Positions 9,639 to 19,184 of a stretch of 64,000 nt of DNA are shown here, piece after piece. Under the pieces are notes generated by a model. It worked only from the letters and a program-made list of their open reading frames with translations. It did not search any database and had not been told where the DNA came from. Position 1 is the first letter of the stretch. Every line of letters begins with the position of its first letter. A program made the position numbers and the translations under genes. This DNA is from VXNE01 sp965116625 (GTDB taxonomy: Bacteria; Pseudomonadota; Gammaproteobacteria; Pseudomonadales; Azotimanducaceae), in contig OZ220717.1 of assembly GCA_965116625.1 (NCBI GenBank), forward strand, positions 2,728,001-2,792,000, written 5' to 3'.

Positions 9639-10373
9639 TCATCGAGCCTTGGCTGTGTGCGGGGATCTCTGCCGCTCCGTTCGGGTGATGCGTTCTAGCC
9701 CGGCGGTCAATTGCGCCCGACTGGCCGCGCGTGCTTTTTCGGGATCACCGGCAACAATCGCGTCAAAGATGGCTCGATGGTCCTCGAGATTTCTGCCTCG
9801 CGAGCCGGTCCATCCAGGATTCCCGGGCGCACAGTGCTCGATGAGAATGGCGTCGTAGTATCCGAAACGCGCAAAAAACCGGTTGCCCGACGCGCGACAC
9901 AGTGCCGTATGAAAGGCGACATCGGCCTCCACCGGGTCTTCCTGCCCATCGGCGGCCCGTTCCATCCGATCGAGCGCGGCCCGCAGGTCTTCGATGGCAT
10001 CCGAATCCTGCCCTGCGGCAGCCATGGCGGCCGCGGCGGATTCATTGGCAATCCGAATTTCAGTGATTTCGCGAAATACGTCGGGAGACGAGCGGCTCCT
10101 CAGAAACCAGCGCACGACGTCTTCATCGAAGATCGCCCAATTCTCTTCAGGCTCAACGCGGGTCCCCTGACGCGGGCGCGCGCTCAGGAGTCCTCTGGCC
10201 GTGAGCATCTTTACGGCTTCCCGAACGACGCTTCGGCTCGCGTCATAGGTCTTGCACAACTCCGCTTCGGTCGGAAACCCGGCTTGATCGTCGTATTTGC
10301 CGGCCACGATCACGCTACCGAGGTGTTCGACAATACTGCGTGTCAGCGTGGTTCCCGCCCGTAGTCTTGCCAT
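9639..10373 (-). CDS. GntR-family transcriptional regulator, FadR subfamily
   Basis: 244 residues. An N-terminal winged helix-turn-helix (FPTEAELCKTYDASRSVVREAVKML in the classical GntR position, residues about 30-60) is followed by an all-helical FCD ligand-binding domain (AFHTALCRASGNRFF, HRAIFDAIVAGDPEKAR). FadR-type members usually sense organic acids and repress a neighbouring catabolic operon. The start at 10373 has AAGGA 8 nt upstream. It is convergent with the S12 gene and lies downstream of the acyl ligase on the same strand, so the ligase is a plausible target. Confidence 0.9.
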   Translation of the reverse strand: MARLRAGTTLTRSIVEHLGSVIVAGKYDDQAGFPTEAELCKTYDASRSVVREAVKMLTARGLLSARPRQGTRVEPEENWAIFDEDVVRWFLRSRSSPDVFREITEIRIANESAAAAMAAAGQDSDAIEDLRAALDRMERAADGQEDPVEADVAFHTALCRASGNRFFARFGYYDAILIEHCAPGNPGWTGSRGRNLEDHRAIFDAIVAGDPEKARAASRAQLTAGLERITRTERQRSPHTAKAR

Positions 10374-10444
10374 ACGCGCTTTCCTTCAAGGAGATTGAGG
10401 TCGTTCGCCGTCTCTGCCCCAGAGTAGACTTTACTTTCTTCGCG

Positions 10445-11989
10445 CTATCTTTCAACAAGTGCCTGTCGGTCGATCTTCCCGGTGGGCAGTAGGGGAAGCG
10501 CCGCTTGAAACACGAATTCGTGCGGCACCAGGCTCCGAGGCAAACGATTCAGGCAATGTCGACGCAACTCCTGCCGGTCGAGGCCCGCACCGACTTGCGC
10601 AACGACATGCGCTGTACCGGTGCCAACGACCGCGGCCATGGCGACCAGAGGATGGTCCGCCAGCACGTCTTCCACCGGGACTCGTGACGCGCCCAGCGAG
10701 AACCGTTCGTCGGTCCGGCCCTCCATGGACAAGTTGCCGTCTTCGGCCAATCGCACGAGGTCACCGGTTCGATACCAACCCTCGCTGCTCATGACTCTCC
10801 GAGTCATTTCGGGACCATTCCAGTAGCCCAGAAATACTCCCGGACCGCGCAGCCAAAGCTCTCCGACATTGCCTGCCGCCAGGTCGATGCCTGCCTCGTC
10901 GACTATCCGGTACTCGTAGTCGGGAGGCATGACGCCAAGCGTTTCGGCGAGCAATCCCGTGTCTGTCTCGGGCGTCGTGACGGACACCAGCGTTCCGGCC
11001 TCGGTCGCGCCATATGAGCCCCAGACATAGGCGCCGGTCGCCAGCATGTGGCGGATCAATGCATGGGGTGCGACCTCTCCTGTCCACGCCATCGATGTCG
11101 CGCTGGACGCATCGGCCTTGCGGAAATCCGGATGCATGAATCGAAGTTGATGAATCATCGGGGTTGCGTAGAGCAAAGTCAGCTTTTCCGACTCGATCAG
11201 GCGTATCCACCGTGCCACGTCCACTCTTTCGTCGAATACAACCGTGCCCCCCAACATCAATGGAATGCAAAGCAAATCGGACTGTCCGCCGTTGTTGCTG
11301 ATCGGCAGCGGATTGTAGACACGCAGTCCCTCCAGCAACTCGTCGCGCCGGCGGTACGCGCGCCGAAACGCGCGCATGGCCGAGACGAAGTTTCGTTGCG
11401 AAAGTAGCGCTCCTCTCGGTTCTCCAGTAGAACCGGATGTGTAAACAATGGTGAACGGTGCGTCGGGATCGGGCGGGCGGTTGCTCTCGCGACCTGAACG
11501 TTCGTACGACCTGCCGCGAGCGATGAAAGTGCTCAGCGTCGTGACGTGACAGTCCCCAGTGCCCGTATCGACGGTGGCGCCGGCAATGACCTCACAAGGA
11601 CTGCCGTTGCGTCTCGTGAACGGATCGATCTGGTTGGTCGGTGTATCCGGCAGAACAAACACCACCGGGTCCGTGTCCTCAATCCGGCGTGCGAGGGTCT
11701 TGGGACCCATATCCGGATCGAGGCCCACAAAGATTGCTCCGATCTTTCCGCAGGCGAGCAGCACAATGGCGGAATCAGGTCCGTTTCGGCCACAGAGCGC
11801 TACGCGGTCGCCTCTTTTAACGCCCGCAACGCGCAGGCTCGCGGCCCACTGCCCTATACGCGCGTCGAGCTCTCGATAGCTGATGCGGGCATCACCAAGC
11901 ACCACTGCCTCGTTTTCCGGCGAGTCATGCGCATGGTGCTCGACGTACTCGAGTATCGTTTCGTAGCTCGGGATTTGCGCCCCCGGCAC
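10445..11989 (-). CDS. AMP-dependent acyl-CoA synthetase/ligase (ANL superfamily)
   Basis: 514 residues. ANL motifs in order: the phosphate loop VYTSGSTGEPRGALLS, the GSYGATEAG adenylate motif, YRTGDLVRLAEDGNLSMEGR hinge region and the C-terminal LPTGKID lysine. Adenylates a carboxylic acid, then normally forms the CoA thioester in the cytoplasm; the acid is not predictable. I use the GTG at 11989 because AGAGGAAG sits about 4 nt upstream; the frame is open to 12037, which would leave only 15 nt from the M16 gene. Same strand as the M16 peptidase and GGT genes, so it may be in their transcript. Confidence 0.88.
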   Translation of the reverse strand: MPGAQIPSYETILEYVEHHAHDSPENEAVVLGDARISYRELDARIGQWAASLRVAGVKRGDRVALCGRNGPDSAIVLLACGKIGAIFVGLDPDMGPKTLARRIEDTDPVVFVLPDTPTNQIDPFTRRNGSPCEVIAGATVDTGTGDCHVTTLSTFIARGRSYERSGRESNRPPDPDAPFTIVYTSGSTGEPRGALLSQRNFVSAMRAFRRAYRRRDELLEGLRVYNPLPISNNGGQSDLLCIPLMLGGTVVFDERVDVARWIRLIESEKLTLLYATPMIHQLRFMHPDFRKADASSATSMAWTGEVAPHALIRHMLATGAYVWGSYGATEAGTLVSVTTPETDTGLLAETLGVMPPDYEYRIVDEAGIDLAAGNVGELWLRGPGVFLGYWNGPEMTRRVMSSEGWYRTGDLVRLAEDGNLSMEGRTDERFSLGASRVPVEDVLADHPLVAMAAVVGTGTAHVVAQVGAGLDRQELRRHCLNRLPRSLVPHEFVFQAALPLLPTGKIDRQALVER

Positions 11990-12052
11990 GTTGCTTCCTC
12001 TAAACCTCGCGGTTGTGCACCCGTAGTGTCGTGTCACGCGCGTTCTGGCGCT

Positions 12053-14779
12053 TCAGTTCTGCAATCCATGTTCCAGGCTCGGCCAGACCTCGATCGGACC
12101 AAGATCCAGTTCACGAATTTCGGTCTCTATGGATTGAAGATCGCCGACAATCAACCACGAGAGTTCGTTGCGCGCGAGAACTCTTGCGGCGGTGCCCTGC
12201 ACCTGCTCCCGCGTCAGCGTGCCGATCCGGTCGGCGAACCACTGATTGTACCGGTCGTCGCGGCCGAGCCTGCGGTTCTCGAGCAGGTCGTCCAACAGGT
12301 TGCGGGAATTCTGCAGCCGCGAAAGCACCTGTGCGCTCCAGGTATCCCTCGACGTGGCAACCTCGGCTCCTGTTATCGGCCTGGTCGTTAGCGCTTCGCC
12401 GAGCTCCTTGACTATCTCCTCTATCGATTGGACCGATTTGTCCGACTGCACTGCCGTGAACACAAACCACAGGCTGCTGCCCCGCGCAGGCATAACCATG
12501 CTTCTACAACCGTAGCTCCATCCCTTTTCTTCGCGGAGGTTGAGATTCAGGCGCGACATGAACTGGCCGGAAATCAGGTCGTTGAAGACAAACAGCGAAG
12601 GGTGTTCCTCTATGGGCAAATCACCCAATACCCGTCCGGCCACAATCACCGTCTGCGAAGCGTGGGGCATGTCCACGAGGACTACGCCCGGTGCGGTCGG
12701 CGGAGTTCGAGCGTCGGAGTGCGTGCTCGCAACACCGGTTGCGTTCCATGAACCGAACGCGTCTTCGAGGAGCGGTTCAACGCCATCGCGGCTGGCATCG
12801 CCGACAACAAAGAGCGTCACGTTGGTTGGCGTGATCCACTGGGCGTGATAGGAAACAAGCTGTTCCCGTTCGATGGATTCGATTGCGCCCGCAGTCCCAA
12901 GGCCTAGCAGTTTTTGCCCGTACGGATGGTCCCTGCCGTAGAACACTACCGGCAAGTAATAGCGTAGGCTCTCGATCTGATCCGCCTTGGCCACGGCAAG
13001 CTGGCCCAGCCTCAGGCCCCGAACGCGGGCGATATCGTCTTCGCGAAACGATGGATTTCGAACCATGTCGGCGAAAAGCGCCACCGCAGGTTCGGTATTG
13101 CCACTCAAAACCGTCAGATCGACGGATACGGCATCGTCGTTTACGGCGGTTGCGAGCGTTCCGCCGAGTTGACCGATTGCATCGGCGATGTCCTCGGCGG
13201 ACATCACGTCACTGCCTTCATCGAGCATGTCCAGGGTGAATCCGGCGAGGCCAGGCGACTCAGGCCCCCCGCTTGCCGCGCCACCGTCAAACTGAGCCCC
13301 GATTCTGAAAAGGGGCACAGCCGGGCGTTCGACAAGAACCACCTCGATCCCATTCGTCAAGGTGAACGTCTGCGGTGCGGGGAAATCGAGTTCGGTCGTT
13401 GGCCGCACCGCAGGCAAACTGCTTCGATCGACCCCCGTTCCACTCGCCTGGTAGCTCGGAAAGGGCGTCGCCGTCAGTTGGTAGTGAGGGGCGTCCAGCC
13501 ACCGTTGGACCACCTCCCGAATATCCCCGACCGTGGCGGATTGCGCCCAGTTGTGCCGCTTGGAGACGCGCGCTGGATCGCGGGCCAGCACTTGCCCTTG
13601 CGCGAGTTCCAGGCTCCGATCCAACAGGTCTTCGCGCCCGTTGACAATGGCGACGCCGAGGCGGGCTTTGGCGCGCTCGAGTTCCCGGGGCGTGGGCCCG
13701 TCCGCGAAGAATGCCGCCAGTGTCTCGTCGAGCGCGGCGGAGAGTTCATCGGCTTCGACGCCGGGGGCCGCCGTGACTTGAAGCCTGAATTCACTCAACA
13801 GTTCGCGCCCCCGGTGCGTCACTTCAGCGCTGGTGGCGAGCTTGCGGCGTTCGATCAACTCCGCGTTGAGCCGGGAATTCTTGCCTTGGGCCAATATTTC
13901 CCGTGCCAGTTCGAACAATGCGGACTCTTGCGACGCCCAGGCCGGCACGATCCACCAACGGGCGATGACGGGCTGTTGCACGTGATCGAACGCGTGGTCG
14001 CGGATTGTGCGCTCCGGCGAGGCAATCCAGGCGCCCAGGCTGGCGATCGGCGGACCGGGACGTATGTCGCCGAAGTACTTTTCGACAAGGGCGCGCGCGT
14101 TCTCCGCCGTCACGTCACCGACGATGACGATGGATGCGTTGGCCGCGCCATAGTATCTGTTGAACCAGCTGTGCACCTGGTCAAGATCGGCCGCCGCCAG
14201 ATCCCGCATGCTGCCGAGTGTGCCCCAACTGTACGGATGGCTCGCCGGCACCAGCGCGCGCATGGCCCGGCCCTCCAGCGTCCCGAGCGGCGCGCTGTCC
14301 ACGCCGAGTTTTTCGTTTCGGACGACGCCCCGCTGTTCATCGAGCAGTTCCTGTGTAATGGCGCCGGTCAGGTGACCCATGCGGTCCGACTCCATCCAGA
14401 GCGCTGTCTCGAGACCTGACGTCGGAACGATCTGATGATAGGCAGTAAAGTCCTTTGTGGTGAAGCCGTTGACGTTGCTGGCGCCCACTTCGCGCAGAGG
14501 TTCGAAATACTCGCCCTGGAAATTCTCCGAACCTTGAAACATGAGGTGCTCGAAAAGGTGCGCAAAGCCGGACTGGCCGGACTCCTCGTGGCGGGAACCG
14601 ACGTGATAGAGGACGACAACCGCGACCAGGGGCACCGTTCGATCCTCGCTGACAATGACCTTGAGCCCGTTGTTCAGCTCGAATTGCTGAAAAGGCACGG
14701 GCTCCAGGTCCGCCGCGCAGACCGGCGGGGCCAGCAGGAAAACGGTGATCGCGAGCATGCTTGGTGCGAGTTTCGTCAT
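12053..14779 (-). CDS. M16 family zinc peptidase (pitrilysin-like), exported, two-module
   Basis: 908 residues with a signal peptide (MTKLAPSMLAITVFLLAPPVCAA cleaved before DLEP, residues 1-22). Inverted zinc motif HLFEH at residues 74-78 marks the catalytic N-terminal half; the second half (from about residue 460, TFTLTNGIEVVLVERPAVP) is the inactive M16 module, together forming the clam-shell chamber that degrades peptides in the periplasm. The ATG overlaps the stop of the gamma-glutamyltransferase gene by four bases (ATGA), so the two are translationally coupled. Confidence 0.92.
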   Translation of the reverse strand: MTKLAPSMLAITVFLLAPPVCAADLEPVPFQQFELNNGLKVIVSEDRTVPLVAVVVLYHVGSRHEESGQSGFAHLFEHLMFQGSENFQGEYFEPLREVGASNVNGFTTKDFTAYHQIVPTSGLETALWMESDRMGHLTGAITQELLDEQRGVVRNEKLGVDSAPLGTLEGRAMRALVPASHPYSWGTLGSMRDLAAADLDQVHSWFNRYYGAANASIVIVGDVTAENARALVEKYFGDIRPGPPIASLGAWIASPERTIRDHAFDHVQQPVIARWWIVPAWASQESALFELAREILAQGKNSRLNAELIERRKLATSAEVTHRGRELLSEFRLQVTAAPGVEADELSAALDETLAAFFADGPTPRELERAKARLGVAIVNGREDLLDRSLELAQGQVLARDPARVSKRHNWAQSATVGDIREVVQRWLDAPHYQLTATPFPSYQASGTGVDRSSLPAVRPTTELDFPAPQTFTLTNGIEVVLVERPAVPLFRIGAQFDGGAASGGPESPGLAGFTLDMLDEGSDVMSAEDIADAIGQLGGTLATAVNDDAVSVDLTVLSGNTEPAVALFADMVRNPSFREDDIARVRGLRLGQLAVAKADQIESLRYYLPVVFYGRDHPYGQKLLGLGTAGAIESIEREQLVSYHAQWITPTNVTLFVVGDASRDGVEPLLEDAFGSWNATGVASTHSDARTPPTAPGVVLVDMPHASQTVIVAGRVLGDLPIEEHPSLFVFNDLISGQFMSRLNLNLREEKGWSYGCRSMVMPARGSSLWFVFTAVQSDKSVQSIEEIVKELGEALTTRPITGAEVATSRDTWSAQVLSRLQNSRNLLDDLLENRRLGRDDRYNQWFADRIGTLTREQVQGTAARVLARNELSWLIVGDLQSIETEIRELDLGPIEVWPSLEHGLQN

Positions 14780-16590
14780 TTTCTTTCCTCCGCTTTATCG
14801 CTCGTCGAGTTGGGAAGCGCACGATTTACGCCGCCGGCGCGCGCATCGGGCCGGCGCGGGTCGGCCGCACCGAAGAAAAGGTCGTTCTTGAGCATGATCG
14901 CCTGCACGCTGCACGATGCCCAGTCGAGCAACTCGACCTCGTGACCGCGCCCGGTCAGCAGCTCGACGGTGTCCGGGCTGAACCCGGCTTCCATCTGCAG
15001 CCGGTCCGGCTGCCATTGGTGGTGAAAACGTGGGCGGTGAATCGCTTCTGCGATGTTGAGCCCATGGTCGACCACGTTGACGATCGTCTGCAGCACCGCC
15101 GTGATGATGTGGCTTCCGCCGGGAGTACCGACAACGAGAAAGGGCTTGCCGCCCTGAAACACGATGGTCGGACTCATCGAGCTCACAGGCCGCTTGCCGC
15201 CCTCGACGAAGCTTGTCTGCGCCGCAAGCAGGCCGTAGCTGTCCGGCAATCCGGGTTCGAGCGCAAAATCGTCCATTTCGTTGTTGAGCAAAATGCCGGC
15301 GCCATCGACCATCAGGCCGGTGCCGAAGGAGTAATTGAGCGTATAGGTGTTCGCAACCACATTGCCCATCGCATCGGCGATGGAGAAATGCGTCGTATCG
15401 GAGCTCTCGTAAGGCAAGGGGTCGCCGGGGCGAATCTCCTCCGATGGTCTCGCGCGACCCGGATCGATACGGGCCCGCAACTCGTCGGCATAGGCTTTCG
15501 AAGTCAGGCCACCGACCGGTACGTCGACAAAATTCGGGTCGGCGATGTGTTTGCTGCGGTCGGCATAGGAAAGCTTCATCGTTTCCGCCATCACGTGAAT
15601 GCTGTCCACTCCGCCGTAGCCCATGGCTGGCAGCGGGTATTCCTCGAGGACATTGAGCATTTGCACGAGGTGGATACCGCCGCTGCTTGGCGGTGATACC
15701 GAGACGATGTCGTAGCCCCGATAGTTGCCCTTGACCGGTTCAGTTTCTAGCGCCCGGTAGTTGGCGAGGTCTTCGTGGGTGATGAGTCCATTTCCACGCT
15801 CCATCTCGGCGACGATCTTCTCCGCGACGGCCCCATCGTAAAAGCCGTCGGCGCCCGCCTCGCGAATCTGCCGCAAGGTCCAGGCCAGGTCCTCCTGCAC
15901 GAGAATGTCCCCGACTCCGAGAGGACGACCCTCCGGGTAAAAGACAGCGGCCGTCGCCGGGTCTTCCTGCAGCCAGTCTTCGTATCTGAGCAGCGCGTCG
16001 GCGAGAAAGGGCGTCACGGGGAAGCCTTTCTCGGCGAGGCGAATGGCCGGGTCCAGGAGGGTTGCCCAGGGAAGCGAACCGTAGCGCTCGTGCGCCAACG
16101 CGAAGCCGGCGACGGAGCCGGGCACGGCCACCGCGAGATGTCCGAATCGGGCCAGGTCTGGATTTGCCTTGCCGTCCTCGTCCAGAAAAGTCTCCCGGGT
16201 AGCGTTCGCGGGCGCGACCTCGCGATAATCGATGACGGTGGCGCGATCATCGCCGGCGAGATAGGCCGTCATGAAACCGCCGCCGCCGATATTGCCAGCG
16301 CGCGGCAAGGCAACGGCGAGCGCGAATCCGACCGCGACCGCCGCATCGATCGCGTTGCCACCCCGCTCGAGAATTTCCACGCCGACTTCGGTTGCAAGGC
16401 CGTTCTGCGTCACGACCATGCCTGCTTTGCCCATGACGGGTTGATGCAACGCGTCGTAGGAAAAAATCGGTACGTGGGGCGCGGAATCCGCGATCGTGGA
16501 TTCGCTGTCGGCCAGGGCGCCGGATCCAATGAATCCGGCCAAGAGCGTGAAACCACCTAGCAATGCGCGAACGGGTCTCTGCAACGTCAA
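14776..16590 (-). CDS. ggt: Gamma-glutamyltransferase, periplasmic
   Basis: Hydrolyses or transfers the gamma-glutamyl group of glutathione and related peptides. The autoprocessing threonine that becomes the small-subunit N-terminus is Thr399 in SSDTTHFSI. The region just after it (LNNEMDDF) and the GTPGGSHI glycine loop are also typical. The frame opens at a TTG at 16671, but that codon lies inside a TATAAT-rich promoter-like stretch. TTG at 16590 or 16584 gives a normal signal peptide (RPVRALLGGFTLLAGFIGSGALA), so I use 16590 (604 residues). First gene of the ggt-M16 pair. Confidence 0.9.
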   Translation of the reverse strand: MTLQRPVRALLGGFTLLAGFIGSGALADSESTIADSAPHVPIFSYDALHQPVMGKAGMVVTQNGLATEVGVEILERGGNAIDAAVAVGFALAVALPRAGNIGGGGFMTAYLAGDDRATVIDYREVAPANATRETFLDEDGKANPDLARFGHLAVAVPGSVAGFALAHERYGSLPWATLLDPAIRLAEKGFPVTPFLADALLRYEDWLQEDPATAAVFYPEGRPLGVGDILVQEDLAWTLRQIREAGADGFYDGAVAEKIVAEMERGNGLITHEDLANYRALETEPVKGNYRGYDIVSVSPPSSGGIHLVQMLNVLEEYPLPAMGYGGVDSIHVMAETMKLSYADRSKHIADPNFVDVPVGGLTSKAYADELRARIDPGRARPSEEIRPGDPLPYESSDTTHFSIADAMGNVVANTYTLNYSFGTGLMVDGAGILLNNEMDDFALEPGLPDSYGLLAAQTSFVEGGKRPVSSMSPTIVFQGGKPFLVVGTPGGSHIITAVLQTIVNVVDHGLNIAEAIHRPRFHHQWQPDRLQMEAGFSPDTVELLTGRGHEVELLDWASCSVQAIMLKNDLFFGAADPRRPDARAGGVNRALPNSTSDKAEERK

Positions 16591-16644
16591 TACTCCACTC
16601 TTCGCGCCGACCGAGCGAAAAAAGGGAAAGGCGACGGCCGGCTG

Positions 16645-16690
16645 GAAAGAATTATAATACTTATGTGACAATAAAGTTGAATGCCGTCGG
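16645..16690. promoter_or_regulatory. AT-rich divergent promoter region between ggt and the P1 peptidase
   Basis: A TATAAT-like box can be read on both strands at 16651-16658 (ATTATAAT), in the only AT-rich stretch between the divergent genes. No good -35 partner is seen on either strand, so this is only a probable promoter location. Confidence 0.35.
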
Positions 16691-16783
16691 GCAACTGAGC
16701 TAAAGCGACCACACAGGGTTCATGGACAGAGCAGCTTGCATTGGCGAACCGACGACTGTCCCCCGGTCGAGGAGCCCATCCGG

Positions 16784-17959
16784 ATGAAACCTACGGCCAT
16801 GTTCTGGCTTGTTCCGCTGCTGTTCGCCGCGCATGGCGGTTTCGCGGATCCTCGAGCCCGCGACCTCGGCGTGCCGTTCGAAGGGACACCGGGCCCGCTG
16901 AACGCCATCACCGACGTGGGCGGCGTCGAAGTCGGGCACGCAACGATGATTTACGGGAACGGGCCGCTCGTCGTGGGAAAGGGTCCGGTAAGGACCGGGG
17001 TCACCGCTATCCTGCCGCGCGGCAAGTCTTCCACATCGCCGGTGTTCGCCGGCTGGTTCACGCTGAACGCGGCCGGTGAAATGACGGGTACGACCTGGGT
17101 CGAAGAACGCGGGGTCATGGATGGACCCGTAATGATCACCAACACGCACAGCGTCGGCACGGTAAGGGATGCCGTTGTCGCGTGGCTCGTCGAGAACGAA
17201 TGGCCCGGGGCATGGCACGCGCCGGTCGTGGCGGAGACGTGGGATGGTCTATTGAACGACCTCAACGGCTTTCACGTAACCGCCGGCCATGCACGCCTGG
17301 CGATCGAGAACGCGCGCACGGGGCCGGTGCGGGAGGGATCTGTCGGAGGCGGCACTGGCATGGTCTGCGGCCGGTTCAAAGGCGGCATCGGAACCTCGTC
17401 CCGGCGGGTGGAGTCCTGCGGTGAGCACTACACGGTGGGAGTCCTGGTGCAATGCAACTACGGGGCGCGCGAACACCTGCGCATCGCCGGCGTGCCGATT
17501 GGACAGGAACTCGCGGACGCCTATTTGCCCTGCGGCGTGAACGCGACCGATGTCGACCGGCGTTGCCCGGACGATGGCGATGGCTCGATCATCGTTGTCG
17601 TGGCGACCGACGCCCCGCTGTTGCCGCACCAACTGCGGCGCGTTGCGAAACGGCCCGCGCTGGGCATAGGTCGTCTCGGCGGAGTTGCCCGCGCCGGTTC
17701 CGGTGACATTTTCATCGCATTTTCCACGGGCAACGCCGAGACCGGAGATCGTGGCGCCGGTCCGACGAGGGTGACCGTATTCCCCAACGACGGGATGACG
17801 GACCTGTTCGCCGCGACCGTGCAAGCGACCGAGGAAGCCGTCGTCAACGCGCTCGTGGCGGCCCGGACCATGACCGGCGCCGATGACATTCGCGTGTATG
17901 GGCTCCCGCACGATGAGCTTCGGCGGCTGCTGCGCAAATACAATCGACTGGCCGAATGA
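16784..17959 (+). CDS. P1 family peptidase (DmpA-type L-aminopeptidase / D-esterase), exported
   Basis: 391 residues. ATG 16784 is preceded by GAGGAG 9 nt upstream and begins a signal peptide (MKPTAMFWLVPLLFAAHGGFA). The family is an Ntn-like fold that self-cleaves at a Gly-Ser bond; here the nucleophile is Ser268 in DGDGSIIVVVATDAP. DmpA relatives remove N-terminal L- and D-residues from peptides or esters, and BapA relatives cut beta-peptides. The alanine racemase follows 4 nt after the stop, making a two-gene operon that points to work on D-amino-acid peptides. Confidence 0.88.
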   Translation: MKPTAMFWLVPLLFAAHGGFADPRARDLGVPFEGTPGPLNAITDVGGVEVGHATMIYGNGPLVVGKGPVRTGVTAILPRGKSSTSPVFAGWFTLNAAGEMTGTTWVEERGVMDGPVMITNTHSVGTVRDAVVAWLVENEWPGAWHAPVVAETWDGLLNDLNGFHVTAGHARLAIENARTGPVREGSVGGGTGMVCGRFKGGIGTSSRRVESCGEHYTVGVLVQCNYGAREHLRIAGVPIGQELADAYLPCGVNATDVDRRCPDDGDGSIIVVVATDAPLLPHQLRRVAKRPALGIGRLGGVARAGSGDIFIAFSTGNAETGDRGAGPTRVTVFPNDGMTDLFAATVQATEEAVVNALVAARTMTGADDIRVYGLPHDELRRLLRKYNRLAE

Positions 17960-17963
17960 ATGC

Positions 17964-19178
17964 ATGACTCACCGCACTTCGAGGAAGTCACGTCGATCAC
18001 TTCTTGGAACGGGCGCCATGGCTGAAGGGCTCCCCGTCGTCCCGGCTAGGACAAGCCCAGCTTCCGAGGTCCGGAGAGATGCGTTCTTTGACCCCTGGGT
18101 CGAAGTGAGAGGCGACCACGTCAGGCACAACCTGGGACAAATACGATCACGGGTTCAGGGGCGTCCCATCCTGGCGGTGGTCAAGAACAATGCCTATGGC
18201 ATGGGCATTCGCAACATGGCGCGGATACTGGAGCCGGAACCTGCCGTTGCCGGACTCGCGGTCATCAAGCTGCAGGAGGCTATTGCGCTTCGCGAAGCGG
18301 GGATCGCAAAACCGATATTGCTGATGGGCCCGTTCGACGATCGTGATCTCCTGGAGGCGGCGGCACAAGACGTCACGCCGATGGTATATACGCCGGTCGG
18401 CAAGACACTTGAAGAAGCGTCCGCCAGGCTTGGGAAGAGAATTCCAGTTCATGTATGCGTCGACACCGGCATCGGTCGGGTCGGCGTTCCGCACCGGCAG
18501 GCACTTGCATTGATCGAGGACCTCGCGGCGCGCAAGTCGGTCGACATTCAGGGGATGATGATGACCTTGACGGAAGACGTGGCGTTCGAAAAAGAGCAAT
18601 ACCGCCGCTTCGTGGCGTTGCGCGACGCGTTGCGTCAGAGGGGAATTCCCATTGGCCGCAGCCATGCCGCGTCGAGTCGCGGCCTGTTTCAGTCGAGCTT
18701 CGCCTTCATGGACATGGTGCGTCCGGGAATGGCCCTGTACGGATGCTACCCGGAGGAGAGATTCCGAACGGCGGGCATCATGGATTTACGACCGGCGATC
18801 GGTCTAAAAGCCAGGGTCGCCTACGTGAAGCAACTGAAAAAAGGCGAGAGCGCCGGCTACGATCAGGCCTATAGAGCGTCCCGCGATGTGTGGATTGCGA
18901 CACTGCCCTTGGGTCACGTGGATGGCGTTCCGCGAATCGCTGCGGCGGGGGCAAGAATTCGTGTCGGGGATCAGCTCTATCCGATCGCCTGCGTATCCTC
19001 GAGCCATACGCTGCTCGAAATCGGTGCGGAGCAAACGGTCGGCGTGGGCGACGTTGCCACCGTATTCGATTGGCGGGATGGTTCACGGCCGGAGGACCTG
19101 TCGGCTGCCACGGGTGCATCGGCCTATGACCTGATCATGCACTTGAGCCCCTTGCTGCCGAGACGTATCGGCGCGTGA
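17964..19178 (+). CDS. Alanine racemase-type PLP enzyme with twin-arginine leader
   Basis: 404 residues. Family motifs: PLP lysine Lys74 in VVKNNAYGMG, VDTGIGRVGV, and catalytic Tyr299 in SAGYDQAY. ATG 17964 comes 4 nt after the P1 peptidase stop. The N-terminus reads TSRKSRRSLLGTGAMAEG, with a SRRSLL twin-arginine-like motif and a short apolar stretch, so Tat export with bound PLP is possible. The position usually holding the carbamylated lysine (HLKxDTG) reads HVCVDTG, a Cys. Exported racemases with altered pockets can be broad-spectrum, but this is inference. The operon partner is the DmpA-type peptidase. Confidence 0.85.
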   Translation: MTHRTSRKSRRSLLGTGAMAEGLPVVPARTSPASEVRRDAFFDPWVEVRGDHVRHNLGQIRSRVQGRPILAVVKNNAYGMGIRNMARILEPEPAVAGLAVIKLQEAIALREAGIAKPILLMGPFDDRDLLEAAAQDVTPMVYTPVGKTLEEASARLGKRIPVHVCVDTGIGRVGVPHRQALALIEDLAARKSVDIQGMMMTLTEDVAFEKEQYRRFVALRDALRQRGIPIGRSHAASSRGLFQSSFAFMDMVRPGMALYGCYPEERFRTAGIMDLRPAIGLKARVAYVKQLKKGESAGYDQAYRASRDVWIATLPLGHVDGVPRIAAAGARIRVGDQLYPIACVSSSHTLLEIGAEQTVGVGDVATVFDWRDGSRPEDLSAATGASAYDLIMHLSPLLPRRIGA

Positions 19179-19184
19179 GGCGCC

